Shown: positions 1 to 9,631, counted from the stretch's first letter. The stretch is DNA of 45,621 nt from an uncultured Bacteroidales bacterium (GCA_902801325.1 CADCHQ010000023.1:11319-56939); one strand, 5' to 3'. The notes: generated by a model not told the origin, from the letters alone. A program made the numbers and translations.

Positions 1-251
1 TTCCTCGAACTCTGTCGCGACTCGGCATGACTCAAACAAGTTCGAGTCTGCTCTCGCTGCTCCATCGCTTCATTCTGCTCTCGCTTACTCGCAGCCTTGA
101 CCTTTGGTCGAGCCTGCTTTCACTCGGAAATCGAAACAAGCTTCGACTTCTCTCGCTTACTCGCAGCCTTGAGCCGGGCTCAAATCTAGGCTGGTTTAAC
201 GGACGCAATTTTCCGTTGGTTATGCTCATATTCTTTTTATTCATCTTTTTA
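1..251. repeat. Non-coding left edge with a 23-bp direct repeat
   Basis: No convincing gene is seen here. A 23-bp sequence beginning CTCTCGCTTACTCGCAGCCT occurs at 78-100 and again at 150-172, and related CTCGCT/TTCGAC fragments fill the rest. Short reading frames on both strands are Ser/Leu/Arg-rich translations of this repeat and are not believable proteins. The same TCTCGCTTACTCG wording recurs in degraded form near 1660-1690, so it looks like dispersed intergenic repeat material. Confidence 0.5.
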
Positions 252-283
252 TTGGTAGTTTAAGAATAAATTATTAACTTTGC
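252..283 (+). promoter_or_regulatory. Bacteroidota-type promoter of the DUF4143 ATPase
   Basis: A TTG at 252-254 is followed after 20 bp by TAACTTTGC at 275-283. This matches the Bacteroidota -33/-7 pattern (TTTG, 19-21 bp, TAnnTTTG). Transcription would begin near 289, at the edge of the palindrome annotated next. Confidence 0.7.
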
Positions 284-284
284 G

Positions 285-317
285 CACTGAGTAAAAATAC
301 TCACTCCACTGAGTAAA
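285..317. promoter_or_regulatory. Possible operator: palindrome plus direct repeat at the transcription start
   Basis: TGAGTA-AAAA-TACTCA (288-303) is a perfect inverted repeat. Its left arm, CACTGAGTAAAA, recurs 22 bp downstream (285 and 307). The pair covers the expected transcription start and the region just before the GTG start codon, a placement suited to repression, autoregulation or an RNA hairpin. Function is inferred from position only. Confidence 0.4.
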
Positions 318-327
318 ATGTAAAAGT

Positions 328-1515
328 GTGTATAAAAGAACTGAATATCAGCTGATTAGAAGAAGGCTTGAAGAGCCAAGGAAGTTCATTCAAGTGGTTA
401 TGGGACCTCGACAAGTGGGGAAATCCACAGTTGTCAAACAAGTGCTTCAGGACTTGGATGCACCTTATCAACTGTTTTCGGCTGACAATGTTCCTGCGGG
501 TAACACGGCATGGGTCTCCAACTGTTGGTCTGCTGTCAGAAGCCTGAAAGAAAACAAACGGTTGGATGGCTATATTCTTGTCATCGACGAGATACAGAAG
601 ATTACCAACTGGAGTGAGGCTGTAAAAAAAGAATGGGATGACGATACCTTCCACGACAGGAACATTAAAGTCTTGTTGCTTGGTAGCAGTAGGGTCATGT
701 TGGAAAAAGGGTTGTCCGATTCTTTGAGTGGACGTTTTGAGGAGATACGCATGACACACTGGAGTTACCCAGAGATGAGGGATTGTTTTGACTTCACTCT
801 CGACCAGTTCCTTTTCTATGGCGGTTATCCAGGTGCTGCAGGGCTAATCGGTGACCACGATCGTTGGGAGCAGTATATACAATCGGCCATCATTGATGCA
901 ACCATTAACAAGGATATCCTGATGAACACTCCCATCAGCAAGCCTGCCCTGCTGAGACAAACTTTTGAGTTGGGGGCTTCGTACTCGGGCGAGTTACTCT
1001 CACTGAACAAAATGCTTGGTTCGCTTCAAGATGCTGGAAACACTGTCACGCTGGCCGGATATGTCAACCTGCTCGATGAAAGCGGACTGATGCGCGGCCT
1101 TCAGAAGTTTAGCATCGATATGGCACGAAGGCGTGCCAGCATTCCCAAATTCCAAATTTATAACAATGCCCTGAAGATGGTTTACAATCCTCACACCTTC
1201 GATCAGGCCATTATGGACAGGAAAGAGTGGGGACGTATATTCGAGTCGGGCATTGGCGCATGGATTGTGAGCCAAGCCTTCGTGCATCGCTTTGAAGTGT
1301 TCTATTGGCGAGAACGCAGCGATGAAGTGGACTTCATTCTTCGCAAGAAAGGCGTAGTGGTTGCTGTTGAAGTGAAAAGTTCTGCAGAAAAAAATACTAA
1401 GGGACTTGGCGTCTTTCGGGATATGTTTCATCCGGCGTCTGCATTCGTCGTTGGTGATGGAGGAATCAGTGCTGAAGAATTTCTATCAATGGACATCAGA
1501 AATCTATTCAAATAA
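328..1515 (+). CDS. AAA-family ATPase with DUF4143 domain
   Basis: A 395-residue protein of the large AAA_14/DUF4143 ATPase family, whose cellular role is not settled; some members are discussed as mobile or toxin-antitoxin-like cargo. A Walker A motif GPRQVGKST lies near residue 27 and a Walker B motif VIDEIQKI near residue 90. The C-terminal third holds the DUF4143 region ending in VDFILRKKG...AVEVKSS, a restriction-endonuclease-fold-like signature (D, then E-x-K). The chosen start is GTG at 328; an ATG ten bases upstream is immediately followed by TAA. It has its own promoter, with a palindrome over the start site, and is not in an operon with tig. Length and domain order look complete. 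The substrate is unknown; nuclease activity is only suggested by the E-x-K motif. Confidence 0.85.
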   Translation: MYKRTEYQLIRRRLEEPRKFIQVVMGPRQVGKSTVVKQVLQDLDAPYQLFSADNVPAGNTAWVSNCWSAVRSLKENKRLDGYILVIDEIQKITNWSEAVKKEWDDDTFHDRNIKVLLLGSSRVMLEKGLSDSLSGRFEEIRMTHWSYPEMRDCFDFTLDQFLFYGGYPGAAGLIGDHDRWEQYIQSAIIDATINKDILMNTPISKPALLRQTFELGASYSGELLSLNKMLGSLQDAGNTVTLAGYVNLLDESGLMRGLQKFSIDMARRRASIPKFQIYNNALKMVYNPHTFDQAIMDRKEWGRIFESGIGAWIVSQAFVHRFEVFYWRERSDEVDFILRKKGVVVAVEVKSSAEKNTKGLGVFRDMFHPASAFVVGDGGISAEEFLSMDIRNLFK

Positions 1516-1792
1516 TCTTTTGCGTGTGCTGTTTGCGATGCCATATTATCACGCTGACTGATATTTTTCTTCTACGGCGGGGTTTGGCACGACAATTGTT
1601 AGGATGAATGGTGTTTGATGGGTTAGAAGTTGAGTAAGACGAGATTTTCGCTACTTTGGCTGCGCCGAACTTACTCTCGCTCGAGAAACACAAATGCAGT
1701 CCTTTTATTTGGACCTGCTTTGTCTTGATATGGACATTACGGCAAACAAGTTCCCCGTCAGTGTCCAATCTCGACAAAAATCCATGATTTTA
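1516..1792. other. Intergenic region between the ATPase and tig
   Basis: No gene is seen. The segment holds a sigma-54-like motif (1585-1600, listed separately), a degraded copy of the TCTCGCT repeat seen at the left edge, and T-rich stretches. No clear intrinsic terminator for the ATPase is visible. Confidence 0.5.
1585..1600 (+). promoter_or_regulatory. Sigma-54-like -24/-12 motif upstream of tig
   Basis: TGGCACG-ACAA-TTGTT matches the RpoN consensus TGGCACG-N4-TTGCW except for the final GC (GT here). It is preceded by TT, giving TTTGGCACG, the same extended motif found upstream of groES. It lies 260 bp before tig, upstream of a good primary-sigma promoter, so it would be a second, distal promoter. 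No activator-binding site was identified. Confidence 0.35.
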
Positions 1793-1825
1793 TTTGTGTT
1801 TCTGCTCGCTTATTCGTAACTTTGC
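1793..1825 (+). promoter_or_regulatory. Promoter of tig
   Basis: TTTG at 1793-1796, 20-bp spacer, TAACTTTGC at 1817-1825. A near-perfect Bacteroidota housekeeping promoter about 30 bp before the tig start codon. Confidence 0.8.
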
Positions 1826-1861
1826 ACCCCCAAATGTAAAATAATAATTAATAACGTATAT

Positions 1862-3220
1862 ATGAACACAACATTCGAGAAGGTAGACGCCGTGAACGGC
1901 CTCATTACCATGCAAATTGAGAAGGCAGACTATGCCGAGAACGTAGAAAAGGAACTTAAGAACTTCCGCAAGAAAGCTAATATGCCCGGTTTCCGTCCCG
2001 GTCAGGTGCCCATGGGACTGATTAAGAAGCGCTTTGGCACAGAAGTGAAGGCCGAGGCAGTGGACAAACTGATTCGCGAGAAGCTGTACGGATACATCCG
2101 TGACGAGAAACTGAACGTGCTGGGCGAACCCCTGCCCAACGAGGAGAAGACTCCGAAGACCGACTTCGAGCTGCAGGACGACTTCACATTCGTCTTCGAC
2201 GTGGCTCTGGCTCCTGAGTTCGATGCCAAGTTGACAGGCAAGGACAAGGTGGACTACTACACCATCGAGGTTAGCGACGACATGGTGCAGAAGCAAGTGG
2301 AGGCATACGCTGGTCGCAACGGTCAGTACGCCAAGGTGGAGAAGTATGAGCCCAAGGATATGGTGAAGGGTCTGCTTGCAGAGCTCGACGCCGACGGCAA
2401 TCCCAAGGAGGGTGGCGTGCAGGTGGAAGGCGCAGTGATGCTTCCCGACTACATGAAGAACGACGAAGAGAAGGCAAAGTTTGCCGACTGCAAGGTGAAC
2501 GACGTGCTCGTCTTCAACCCCTCGAAGGCTTATAACGACAGCGAGACCGAACTGGCTTCCCTGCTTCGCCTGAAGAAGGAGGAAGTGGGTGAGAAGAAGG
2601 GCGACTTCAGCTTCCAGGTTGAGGAGATCACCCGCTACCAGCCTGCTCCCGTCGACCAGAACCTGTTCGACCACATCTTTGGCGAGGGTAAGGTGAAGAG
2701 CGAAGAGGAGTTCCGCAATCGCATTCGTCAGATCCTGTCCGAGCAGTTCCAGAAGGACAGCGAGTTTAAGTTCATGCTCGACCTGCGCCAGCACTTGATG
2801 AAGCGCATCGGTAAGCTGGAGTTCCCCGAGACGATGCTGAAGCGCATCATGCGTCTGAACAATCCTGACAAGGAAGAGAACTTCGTGGAGGATAACTTCG
2901 AGCGTAGCCTCGAGGAACTGACTTGGCAACTGGCTAAGGAACAGCTGACTGAGCAGTTCGAAATCAAACTGACACAGGACGACGTGCTGGATGCAGCCAA
3001 GGCTGTCACGAAGATGCAGTTTGCCCAGTATGGTATGATGGAAGTGCCTGAAGAGCTGCTGAACCAGTATGCTCAGGAGATGCTGAAGAAGAAGGACCAG
3101 ACGGAAAGCCTCGTAACCCGTGCCATCGAGCAGAAGATTGCTGCCAAGGCTAAGGAGACAGTGAAACTGAACGAGAAGACCGTGAGTCTGGACGATTTCA
3201 ACGCAATGTTTAAGGATTGA
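1862..3220 (+). CDS. tig: Trigger factor
   Basis: Ribosome-associated chaperone that receives nascent chains at the exit tunnel. The 452-residue length fits the Bacteroidales form. The ribosome-binding signature GFRPGQVP (residues 43-50) matches the GFRxGKxP loop that contacts L23. A central region (about 150-255) corresponds to the PPIase-like head and is divergent from FKBP. The C-terminal half is charged and helical, matching the substrate-cradling arms (IRQILSEQFQ, FEIKLTQDDVLD). ATG at 1862 follows a strong promoter. It leads the tig-clpP-clpX group, joining co-translational folding and ATP-dependent proteolysis in one transcriptional neighbourhood. A distal sigma-54-like motif could add stress or nitrogen-related control. 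Confidence 0.95.
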   Translation: MNTTFEKVDAVNGLITMQIEKADYAENVEKELKNFRKKANMPGFRPGQVPMGLIKKRFGTEVKAEAVDKLIREKLYGYIRDEKLNVLGEPLPNEEKTPKTDFELQDDFTFVFDVALAPEFDAKLTGKDKVDYYTIEVSDDMVQKQVEAYAGRNGQYAKVEKYEPKDMVKGLLAELDADGNPKEGGVQVEGAVMLPDYMKNDEEKAKFADCKVNDVLVFNPSKAYNDSETELASLLRLKKEEVGEKKGDFSFQVEEITRYQPAPVDQNLFDHIFGEGKVKSEEEFRNRIRQILSEQFQKDSEFKFMLDLRQHLMKRIGKLEFPETMLKRIMRLNNPDKEENFVEDNFERSLEELTWQLAKEQLTEQFEIKLTQDDVLDAAKAVTKMQFAQYGMMEVPEELLNQYAQEMLKKKDQTESLVTRAIEQKIAAKAKETVKLNEKTVSLDDFNAMFKD

Positions 3221-3222
3221 TT

Positions 3223-3300
3223 AGGAGTTATAAAGGAATTTAAGGAGTTTAAAGAGTTTAAGGAGTTTAAGGACTCCCCTTTAACTCCCCCATAACTCCT
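3223..3300. repeat. 9-bp tandem repeat and long imperfect inverted repeat in the tig-clpP gap
   Basis: AAGGAGTTT-like units of 9 bp repeat about four times (3240-3275). They are enclosed by AGGAGTTAT (3223-3231) and its exact complement ATAACTCCT (3292-3300), so the whole gap could fold into one stem. The GGAGTT core recurs in the clpP-clpX array. There is no U-run, so read-through into clpP is likely. Confidence 0.6.
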
Positions 3301-3313
3301 CTTATAAAAATTT

Positions 3314-3979
3314 ATGGATAACGATTTCAAAAAATTTGCTACAAAGCATGTGGGCATCAACAGCATGGTGCTGGACGATGTCATCTCGATGCAGAACCAG
3401 TATCTGAATCCCTACATCCTGGAAGAGCGCCAACTGAATGTGACGCAGATGGACGTGTTCTCTCGCCTGATGATGGACCGTATCATCTTCCTCGGTACAC
3501 AGATTGACGACTACACCGCCAACACGCTGCAGGCACAACTGTTGTATCTGGACTCCGTAGATGCAGGCAAGGACATCAACATCTACGTCAACTCGCCCGG
3601 TGGCAGTGTGCACGCAGGTCTGGGAATCTACGACACCATGCAGTTCATCAAGAGCGACGTGTCGACCATCTGCACAGGTATGGCCGCCTCTATGGCCGCA
3701 GTCCTGCTGGTAGCCGGTAAGGAGGGCAAGCGCTTTGCTTTGCCTCATAGCCGTGTGATGATTCACCAGCCGATGGGCGGTGCACAGGGTCAGGCCAGCG
3801 ACATCGAGATTACTGCTCGTGAGATTCAGAAACTGAAGCAGGAACTCTACACCATCATCGCTGAACATAGCCATCAGCCTTACGACAAGGTTTGGGCCGA
3901 CAGTGACCGCGACTACTGGATGACGGCAGAGGAAGCCAAGGAGTATGGTATGATAGACCAAGTGCTGGCGAAGAAGTAA
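3314..3979 (+). CDS. clpP: ATP-dependent Clp protease proteolytic subunit
   Basis: Serine protease subunit that forms the double-heptamer chamber and degrades substrates unfolded by ClpX. The catalytic triad is visible: Ser126 in GMAAS, His151 in MIHQP and Asp200 in DRDYWM. The oxyanion region VNSPGGSV is at 92-99. At 221 residues it is about 15-25 longer than E. coli ClpP, the extra length being N-terminal (a propeptide is likely). ATG at 3314 follows the structured tig-clpP gap. ClpX, its unfoldase, starts 239 bp downstream after an array of ten 22-bp hairpin-bearing units, so the two are probably co-transcribed or coordinately controlled. Confidence 0.96.
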   Translation: MDNDFKKFATKHVGINSMVLDDVISMQNQYLNPYILEERQLNVTQMDVFSRLMMDRIIFLGTQIDDYTANTLQAQLLYLDSVDAGKDINIYVNSPGGSVHAGLGIYDTMQFIKSDVSTICTGMAASMAAVLLVAGKEGKRFALPHSRVMIHQPMGGAQGQASDIEITAREIQKLKQELYTIIAEHSHQPYDKVWADSDRDYWMTAEEAKEYGMIDQVLAKK

Positions 3980-3981
3980 TG

Positions 3982-4208
3982 GGAGTTAACAGCCTTCGGC
4001 TGAGGAGTTAAGTTCCTCCGGAACAGGAGTTAACAGCCTTCGGTTGAGGAGTTAAATTCCTTTGGAATAGGAGTTAACAACCTTTGGCTGAGGAGTTAAA
4101 TTCCTTTGGAATAGGAGTTAACAACCTTTGGCTGAGGAGTTAAGTTCCTCCGGAACAGGAGTTAACAACCTTTGGCTGAGGAGTTAAATTCCTTCGGAAT
4201 AGGAGTTA
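3982..4208. repeat. Five 44-bp tandem repeats (ten 22-bp hairpin units) between clpP and clpX
   Basis: The gap is filled by five exact-length 44-bp units starting at 3982, 4026, 4070, 4114 and 4158, plus a 7-bp stub at 4202. Each unit is two 22-bp halves that both begin GGAGTTAA. The first half contains a small palindrome such as CAGCCTTCGGCTG; the second contains TTCCTCCGGAA, TTCCTTTGGAA or TTCCTTCGGAA. Sequence differences between copies fall mostly in the loops or keep pairing on at least one strand. It starts 2 bp after the clpP stop and ends 10 bp before the clpX start. Confidence 0.95.
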
Positions 4209-4218
4209 TTGAAGAATA

Positions 4219-5460
4219 ATGGCAAATAAGAGAGTTTGTTCGTTTTGTGGGCGAAGCGAAAAGGATGTTCCACTGATGATAACCGGTCTGACGGGTTTCA
4301 TCTGCAACGATTGTGCCCGTGCAGCCTATCGCATCGTGGAGGAAAACCTGAGGACACCTTCGAAGAAAGGGAAGGGTTTCGACCTGAAACTGAGCGAGTT
4401 GCCCAAGCCCCACGATATCAAGGCCTATCTCGACCAATACGTCATAGGACAGGACGATGCCAAACGCTACTTGTCGGTGAGTGTCTATAACCACTACAAG
4501 CGTCTGGCACAAGACCACGACGACGAGGTGGAGATTGAGAAGTCGAACATCGTCATGGTGGGTCCTACGGGAACGGGAAAGACCTTGCTGGCTCGCACGA
4601 TTGCCCGCTTGCTGAAGGTTCCCTTTACGATAGTTGACGCCACCGTGTTCACCGAAGCCGGATATGTGGGAGAGGACGTGGAGAGCATCCTGAGCCGACT
4701 CCTGCAAGTGGCCGACGGCGATGTGAAAGCAGCAGAGCGAGGCATCGTTTTTATCGATGAAATCGACAAAATTGCACGAAAGAGCGACAATCCCAGCATC
4801 ACTAGAGACGTGTCGGGCGAGGGTGTGCAACAGGGCCTTCTGAAACTGCTCGAAGGAAGCATCGTGAACGTTCCTCCCAAGGGAGGCCGCAAGCATCCCG
4901 AACAGGAGTACACACAGGTGGACACGCACAACATCCTGTTTATCTGTGGTGGCGCGTTCGACGGCATCGAGAAGAAGATAGCCCAACGCCTGAACACCCA
5001 CGTCGTGGGATTCAATTCGGTGCAGCATACGCGTAACCTGGACAAAGGCAACCTGATGAAGTACGTCGTGCCTCAGGACTTGAAGTCGTTTGGCCTGATT
5101 CCTGAAATCATCGGTCGTCTGCCCGTGCTTACCTATCTCAATCCCTTGGATCGGGATACCCTGCGCCGCATCCTGTTGGAACCCAAGAACTCCCTCATCA
5201 AGCAGCAGCAGAAGCTGTTCGGCATGGATGGCATAAACCTGGAGTTCTCCGACGAAGTCATCGAGTACATCGTGGATAAGGCAATGGAGTACAAACTGGG
5301 TGCACGTGGCTTGCGCTCTATCATGGAGACGCTAATGATGCAGCTGCAATTCGATTCGCCATCGTCGAAGCCCAAGAACGGACGCATCGTCATTACCAAG
5401 GAGTATGCTGAGAGTCAACTCGAAAACTCACTCTTGCAGGAATCAGCAGAGGTGAGTTGA
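4219..5460 (+). CDS. clpX: ATP-dependent Clp protease ATP-binding subunit ClpX
   Basis: AAA+ unfoldase that recognises tagged or native substrates and feeds them to ClpP. The N-terminal C4 zinc-binding domain has Cys7, Cys10, Cys29 and Cys32. Walker A is GPTGTGKT (115-122), the pore loop is GYVGED (148-153) and Walker B is VFIDEID (177-183). The ClpP-docking loop is VGF (in VVGFNSVQ) rather than the usual IGF. At 413 residues it is a normal length. The start ATG lies directly after the last partial 22-bp repeat, so the repeat array would be in its 5' leader. A strong intrinsic terminator follows. Confidence 0.96.
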   Translation: MANKRVCSFCGRSEKDVPLMITGLTGFICNDCARAAYRIVEENLRTPSKKGKGFDLKLSELPKPHDIKAYLDQYVIGQDDAKRYLSVSVYNHYKRLAQDHDDEVEIEKSNIVMVGPTGTGKTLLARTIARLLKVPFTIVDATVFTEAGYVGEDVESILSRLLQVADGDVKAAERGIVFIDEIDKIARKSDNPSITRDVSGEGVQQGLLKLLEGSIVNVPPKGGRKHPEQEYTQVDTHNILFICGGAFDGIEKKIAQRLNTHVVGFNSVQHTRNLDKGNLMKYVVPQDLKSFGLIPEIIGRLPVLTYLNPLDRDTLRRILLEPKNSLIKQQQKLFGMDGINLEFSDEVIEYIVDKAMEYKLGARGLRSIMETLMMQLQFDSPSSKPKNGRIVITKEYAESQLENSLLQESAEVS

Positions 5461-5492
5461 CGGGATTTAATAAAATTTAACATCAGATATCT

Positions 5493-5523
5493 GCCCCAAA
5501 GTTTCGTACTTTGGGGCTTTTTT
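5493..5523 (+). terminator. Intrinsic terminator after clpX
   Basis: GCCCCAAAG, loop TTTCGTA, CTTTGGGGC, then six T. A textbook rho-independent terminator ending the tig-clpP-clpX unit. Confidence 0.9.
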
Positions 5524-5574
5524 GTAACTTTGAGGTCGTAGAGCTGTAAGTGTTTGGAAAAACTTCGATAAAAT

Positions 5575-5605
5575 TTTGTTTTTATCTCGCTTTTTTGTAA
5601 TTTTG
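5575..5605 (+). promoter_or_regulatory. Promoter of recQ
   Basis: TTTG at 5575-5578, 19-bp spacer, TAATTTTG at 5598-5605, about 30 bp before the chosen recQ start. A second TAACTTTG at 5525 has no matching -33 element. Confidence 0.65.
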
Positions 5606-5634
5606 TAAAGGAGTAATAGAAAAAACGATAGACT

Positions 5635-7806
5635 TTGAAGATACAGAACCTTAGCGATAAGCTGAAGAAGTACTTTGGTTTCGATACCTTTAAGGGTGAC
5701 CAGGAAGCCATTATCCGCAACGTTCTTGCCGGTAAGGATACGTTTGTGCTCATGCCCACTGGAGGCGGTAAGTCGCTTTGTTACCAGTTGCCTGCCTTGC
5801 TCATGGAGGGTACGGCTATCGTCATCTCTCCCCTGATAGCCCTGATGAAGAATCAGGTGGATGCAATACGCATGGTGAGTGAGGACGACGGTATAGCACA
5901 CTTCATCAACTCTTCGTTGACCAAAGCCGAGATAGACAAGGCTAAGGAAGACATACGCACGGGTAGAACAAAACTATTGTATCTGGCTCCAGAAAGCCTT
6001 ACGAAGGAAGAGAATGTCGACTTCCTTCGTACGGTGAAGATATCGTTCTATGCAGTCGACGAAGCCCACTGTATCTCGGAGTGGGGTCATGACTTCCGTC
6101 CTGAGTATCGCAAGATTCGTCCTATCGTTAGCAACATCGGTGTAGCACCCATCATCGCACTCACGGCAACTGCCACCGACAAGGTCAGAGGCGACATTAT
6201 GAAGAACCTGGGTATGGTGGGTGCAACGGAATTCAAGAGTTCCTTCAACCGTCCCAACCTCTACTACGGCATTCGTGCCAAGACGAAGGATGTGGACAAG
6301 GACATCGTCCGTTTCATCCGTCAGCATCCGGGAAAGAGTGGCATCATCTACTGCCTGAGCCGTAAGAAGGTGGAAGACCTGGCAGACTTCCTGCAAGTGA
6401 ATAAGATCAGTGCCAAGCCCTATCATGCCGGTATGGACGCCCAGCAGAGAAGCGAGACGCAGGATGACTTCATCATGGAACGCATCGATGTGATTGTGGC
6501 TACGATAGCCTTCGGAATGGGTATCGACAAGCCCGATGTGCGTTTCGTCATTCACTACGACATACCCAAGAGCCTTGAAGGCTACTATCAGGAGACCGGT
6601 CGTGCAGGACGCGATGGGGGAGAGGGACTGTGCATCACCTTCTATGCCCGCAAGGACTTGCAGAAACTGGAGAAATTCATGGAAGGCAAGCCCCTGAGCG
6701 AACAGGACATCGGTAAGCAACTGCTGCAAGAGACTGCTGCCTATGCCGAGAGTTCGGTCTGCCGTCGTAAGACCTTGCTGCACTACTTCGGTGAGGAATA
6801 CAAGGAAGAGAACTGCGGTAATTGCGACAACTGTCTGCATCCTCACGAGCGCATAGAAGCCAGCCTCCAGTTGCAAAAGGTTTTGCGCGTGGTGCGTGAT
6901 ACGAAGGAAAACTTCAAGATAAACCATCTTATCGACGTGCTTGTGGGTCGTTCTACTGAGGAAGTACAGGCTCACAAACATAATACCCTTGTCTCGTTCG
7001 GCATAGGCAGTGACTATCCTCCACGTTTCTGGAATGCTGTCATCCGTCAGGGAATGCTTGCAGGTTACCTGTATAAGGAAGTGGAGAATTACGGACTTAT
7101 CAAGATGACCACCAAGGGCGTGCTGTTCATGAAGTCGCCTTCGGCCTTTAGCATCATTGAAGACCACGACTTTACGGAGACAGAGGAAGAACTGGTTACA
7201 ACAGCTGCTCTGGACGAGACCTTGCTGGCGATGCTCAAAGACCTGCGTCGCAGTATCGGTCGTCGGATGAACATTGCTCCCTATCTGATATTCCAGGATT
7301 CGGCATTGGAAGATATGGCCACGATGTACCCCATCACGGTGGAGGAACTGGTCAATGTGCAAGGCGTGAGCGAAGGAAAGGCAAAGCGCTTTGGCAAGGA
7401 ATTCTGCGAACTGATAGCAAAGCACTGTGAAGAGAACGAAATAGAACGACCAGATATCGCACGCGTTCGCTCTTCTGCAAAAGACAATAAGTCGAAGGTA
7501 AAGGTCACAATCATCCAGAAGATAGACCTGAAAGTGATGTTCGAAGACATTGCCAAGGCCTGCAATCTGGAATACGAGGAACTGCTCAATGAGATAGAAG
7601 TCATCGTGTACAGCGGCTTGAAGCTCAACATCGACTATTACATCGATGAGGTGATGGACGAGGACCACATGCTGGACATTTATGAGTACTTCGAGGACGC
7701 CGATACCGACGACTTGGACGAGGCTTTGGAAGAACTCGGTCCTGAGTACACAGAAGAGGAAGTTCGCCTTGTACGCATCAAATTCTATTCCGAAAAGGCA
7801 AATTAA
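5635..7806 (+). CDS. recQ: ATP-dependent DNA helicase RecQ
   Basis: 3'-5' DNA helicase acting in recombination and fork repair. Walker A PTGGGKS is at 41-47 and the DEAH box at 142-145, followed by the RecQ-specific aromatic-rich loop. Motif VI QETGRAGRDG is present. The zinc-binding subdomain is near 377-405 (CRRKTLLHYF...CGNCDNC), then a winged helix and an HRDC domain (about 530-605, ending in VQGVSEGKAKRFG). The 723-residue protein has an acidic C-terminal extension after HRDC (FEDADTDDLDEALEEL). The start is TTG at 5635, chosen because the RecQ N-terminus aligns from there and the promoter lies just upstream; no ATG fits better. Transcription is separate from clpX. Confidence 0.95.
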   Translation: MKIQNLSDKLKKYFGFDTFKGDQEAIIRNVLAGKDTFVLMPTGGGKSLCYQLPALLMEGTAIVISPLIALMKNQVDAIRMVSEDDGIAHFINSSLTKAEIDKAKEDIRTGRTKLLYLAPESLTKEENVDFLRTVKISFYAVDEAHCISEWGHDFRPEYRKIRPIVSNIGVAPIIALTATATDKVRGDIMKNLGMVGATEFKSSFNRPNLYYGIRAKTKDVDKDIVRFIRQHPGKSGIIYCLSRKKVEDLADFLQVNKISAKPYHAGMDAQQRSETQDDFIMERIDVIVATIAFGMGIDKPDVRFVIHYDIPKSLEGYYQETGRAGRDGGEGLCITFYARKDLQKLEKFMEGKPLSEQDIGKQLLQETAAYAESSVCRRKTLLHYFGEEYKEENCGNCDNCLHPHERIEASLQLQKVLRVVRDTKENFKINHLIDVLVGRSTEEVQAHKHNTLVSFGIGSDYPPRFWNAVIRQGMLAGYLYKEVENYGLIKMTTKGVLFMKSPSAFSIIEDHDFTETEEELVTTAALDETLLAMLKDLRRSIGRRMNIAPYLIFQDSALEDMATMYPITVEELVNVQGVSEGKAKRFGKEFCELIAKHCEENEIERPDIARVRSSAKDNKSKVKVTIIQKIDLKVMFEDIAKACNLEYEELLNEIEVIVYSGLKLNIDYYIDEVMDEDHMLDIYEYFEDADTDDLDEALEELGPEYTEEEVRLVRIKFYSEKAN

Positions 7807-7844
7807 TCCTGCATCCTACGTATAAAAGCGTGTTAGAGAAGTAT

Positions 7845-7864
7845 AAAAAGAATCAATTCTTTTT
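7845..7864 (+). terminator. Weak A/T-rich terminator after recQ
   Basis: AAAAAGAAT, loop CA, ATTCTTTTT: a 9-bp A/T-rich stem running into T-rich sequence 40 bp after the recQ stop. The low GC content makes it weak. Confidence 0.45.
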
Positions 7865-7891
7865 GTATTTCCCTTAGTTTTACTATCTTTG
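7862..7891 (+). promoter_or_regulatory. Possible promoter reading into the guaB upstream inverted-repeat element
   Basis: TTTG at 7862-7865 and TATCTTTG at 7884-7891 are separated by 18 bp, slightly short of the usual 19-21. If active, a transcript would start near 7898 and run through the 134-bp inverted-repeat element before guaB, giving either a small RNA or a long guaB leader. Confidence 0.35.
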
Positions 7892-7918
7892 ACTACGTCG
7901 AAAATAGGATGCACCTCT

Positions 7919-8060
7919 GCATTATCAAATAAAATAGCTGACAGCTCTGCTGTCTTATGTCCTTTTGTCATTTATTCCTCCCGTTTGCCATAAATTTCAT
8001 GCTGTAAGCATGTATTTATGACTCATAGAAGGATTTTTAACCTATTTTATTTGATATTGC
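7919..8060. repeat. 134-142 bp element bounded by 19-bp terminal inverted repeats (MITE-like or structured RNA)
   Basis: TATCAAATAAAATAG (7923-7937) is repeated as its perfect complement at 8042-8056. Extending outward gives 18 of 19 matches, from GCA on the left to TGC on the right. Inside are two smaller perfect hairpins: GACAG-CTCTG-CTGTC and CATGCT-GTA-AGCATG, the latter inside ATAAA/TTTAT arms. The right terminal repeat supplies the TTTG (-33) element of the guaB promoter. No target-site duplication is evident. Confidence 0.6.
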
Positions 8061-8082
8061 GCTCGGTTTTCACTATTTTTGC
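8050..8082 (+). promoter_or_regulatory. Promoter of guaB
   Basis: TTTG at 8050-8053, 20-bp spacer, TATTTTTGC at 8074-8082, 28 bp before the guaB ATG. The -33 box lies within the right arm of the inverted-repeat element. Confidence 0.75.
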
Positions 8083-8107
8083 ACACCAAATAACTCAAAT
8101 CCATTAA

Positions 8108-9589
<1,482 letters not shown>

Positions 9590-9631
9590 TTAATTCATAA
9601 TACAAATTCATAATTCATAATTCACAATGAT

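Noticed and set aside
27..263. Short open frames at the left edge on both strands
   Set aside because: They translate the 23-bp direct repeat into Ser/Leu/Arg runs; no coding signature.
1790..2929. 379-codon open frame on the minus strand opposite tig
   Set aside because: Antisense to complete trigger factor; a Leu/Val/His-rich shadow.
3982..4208. Series of intrinsic terminators between clpP and clpX
   Set aside because: The hairpins have only 4-5 bp stems and no U-runs, unlike the clear terminators elsewhere in the window.
5974..7668. Long open frame (564 codons) on the minus strand opposite recQ
   Set aside because: It lies wholly antisense to a complete, motif-rich recQ. Its translation is a His/Val/Leu-rich mirror of the codon bias, with no domain.
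7898..8060. 6S RNA or purine riboswitch upstream of guaB
   Set aside because: The long closing stem invited the idea, but the main guaB promoter lies downstream of the element, and I could not match a known consensus. Kept only as an unassigned element.
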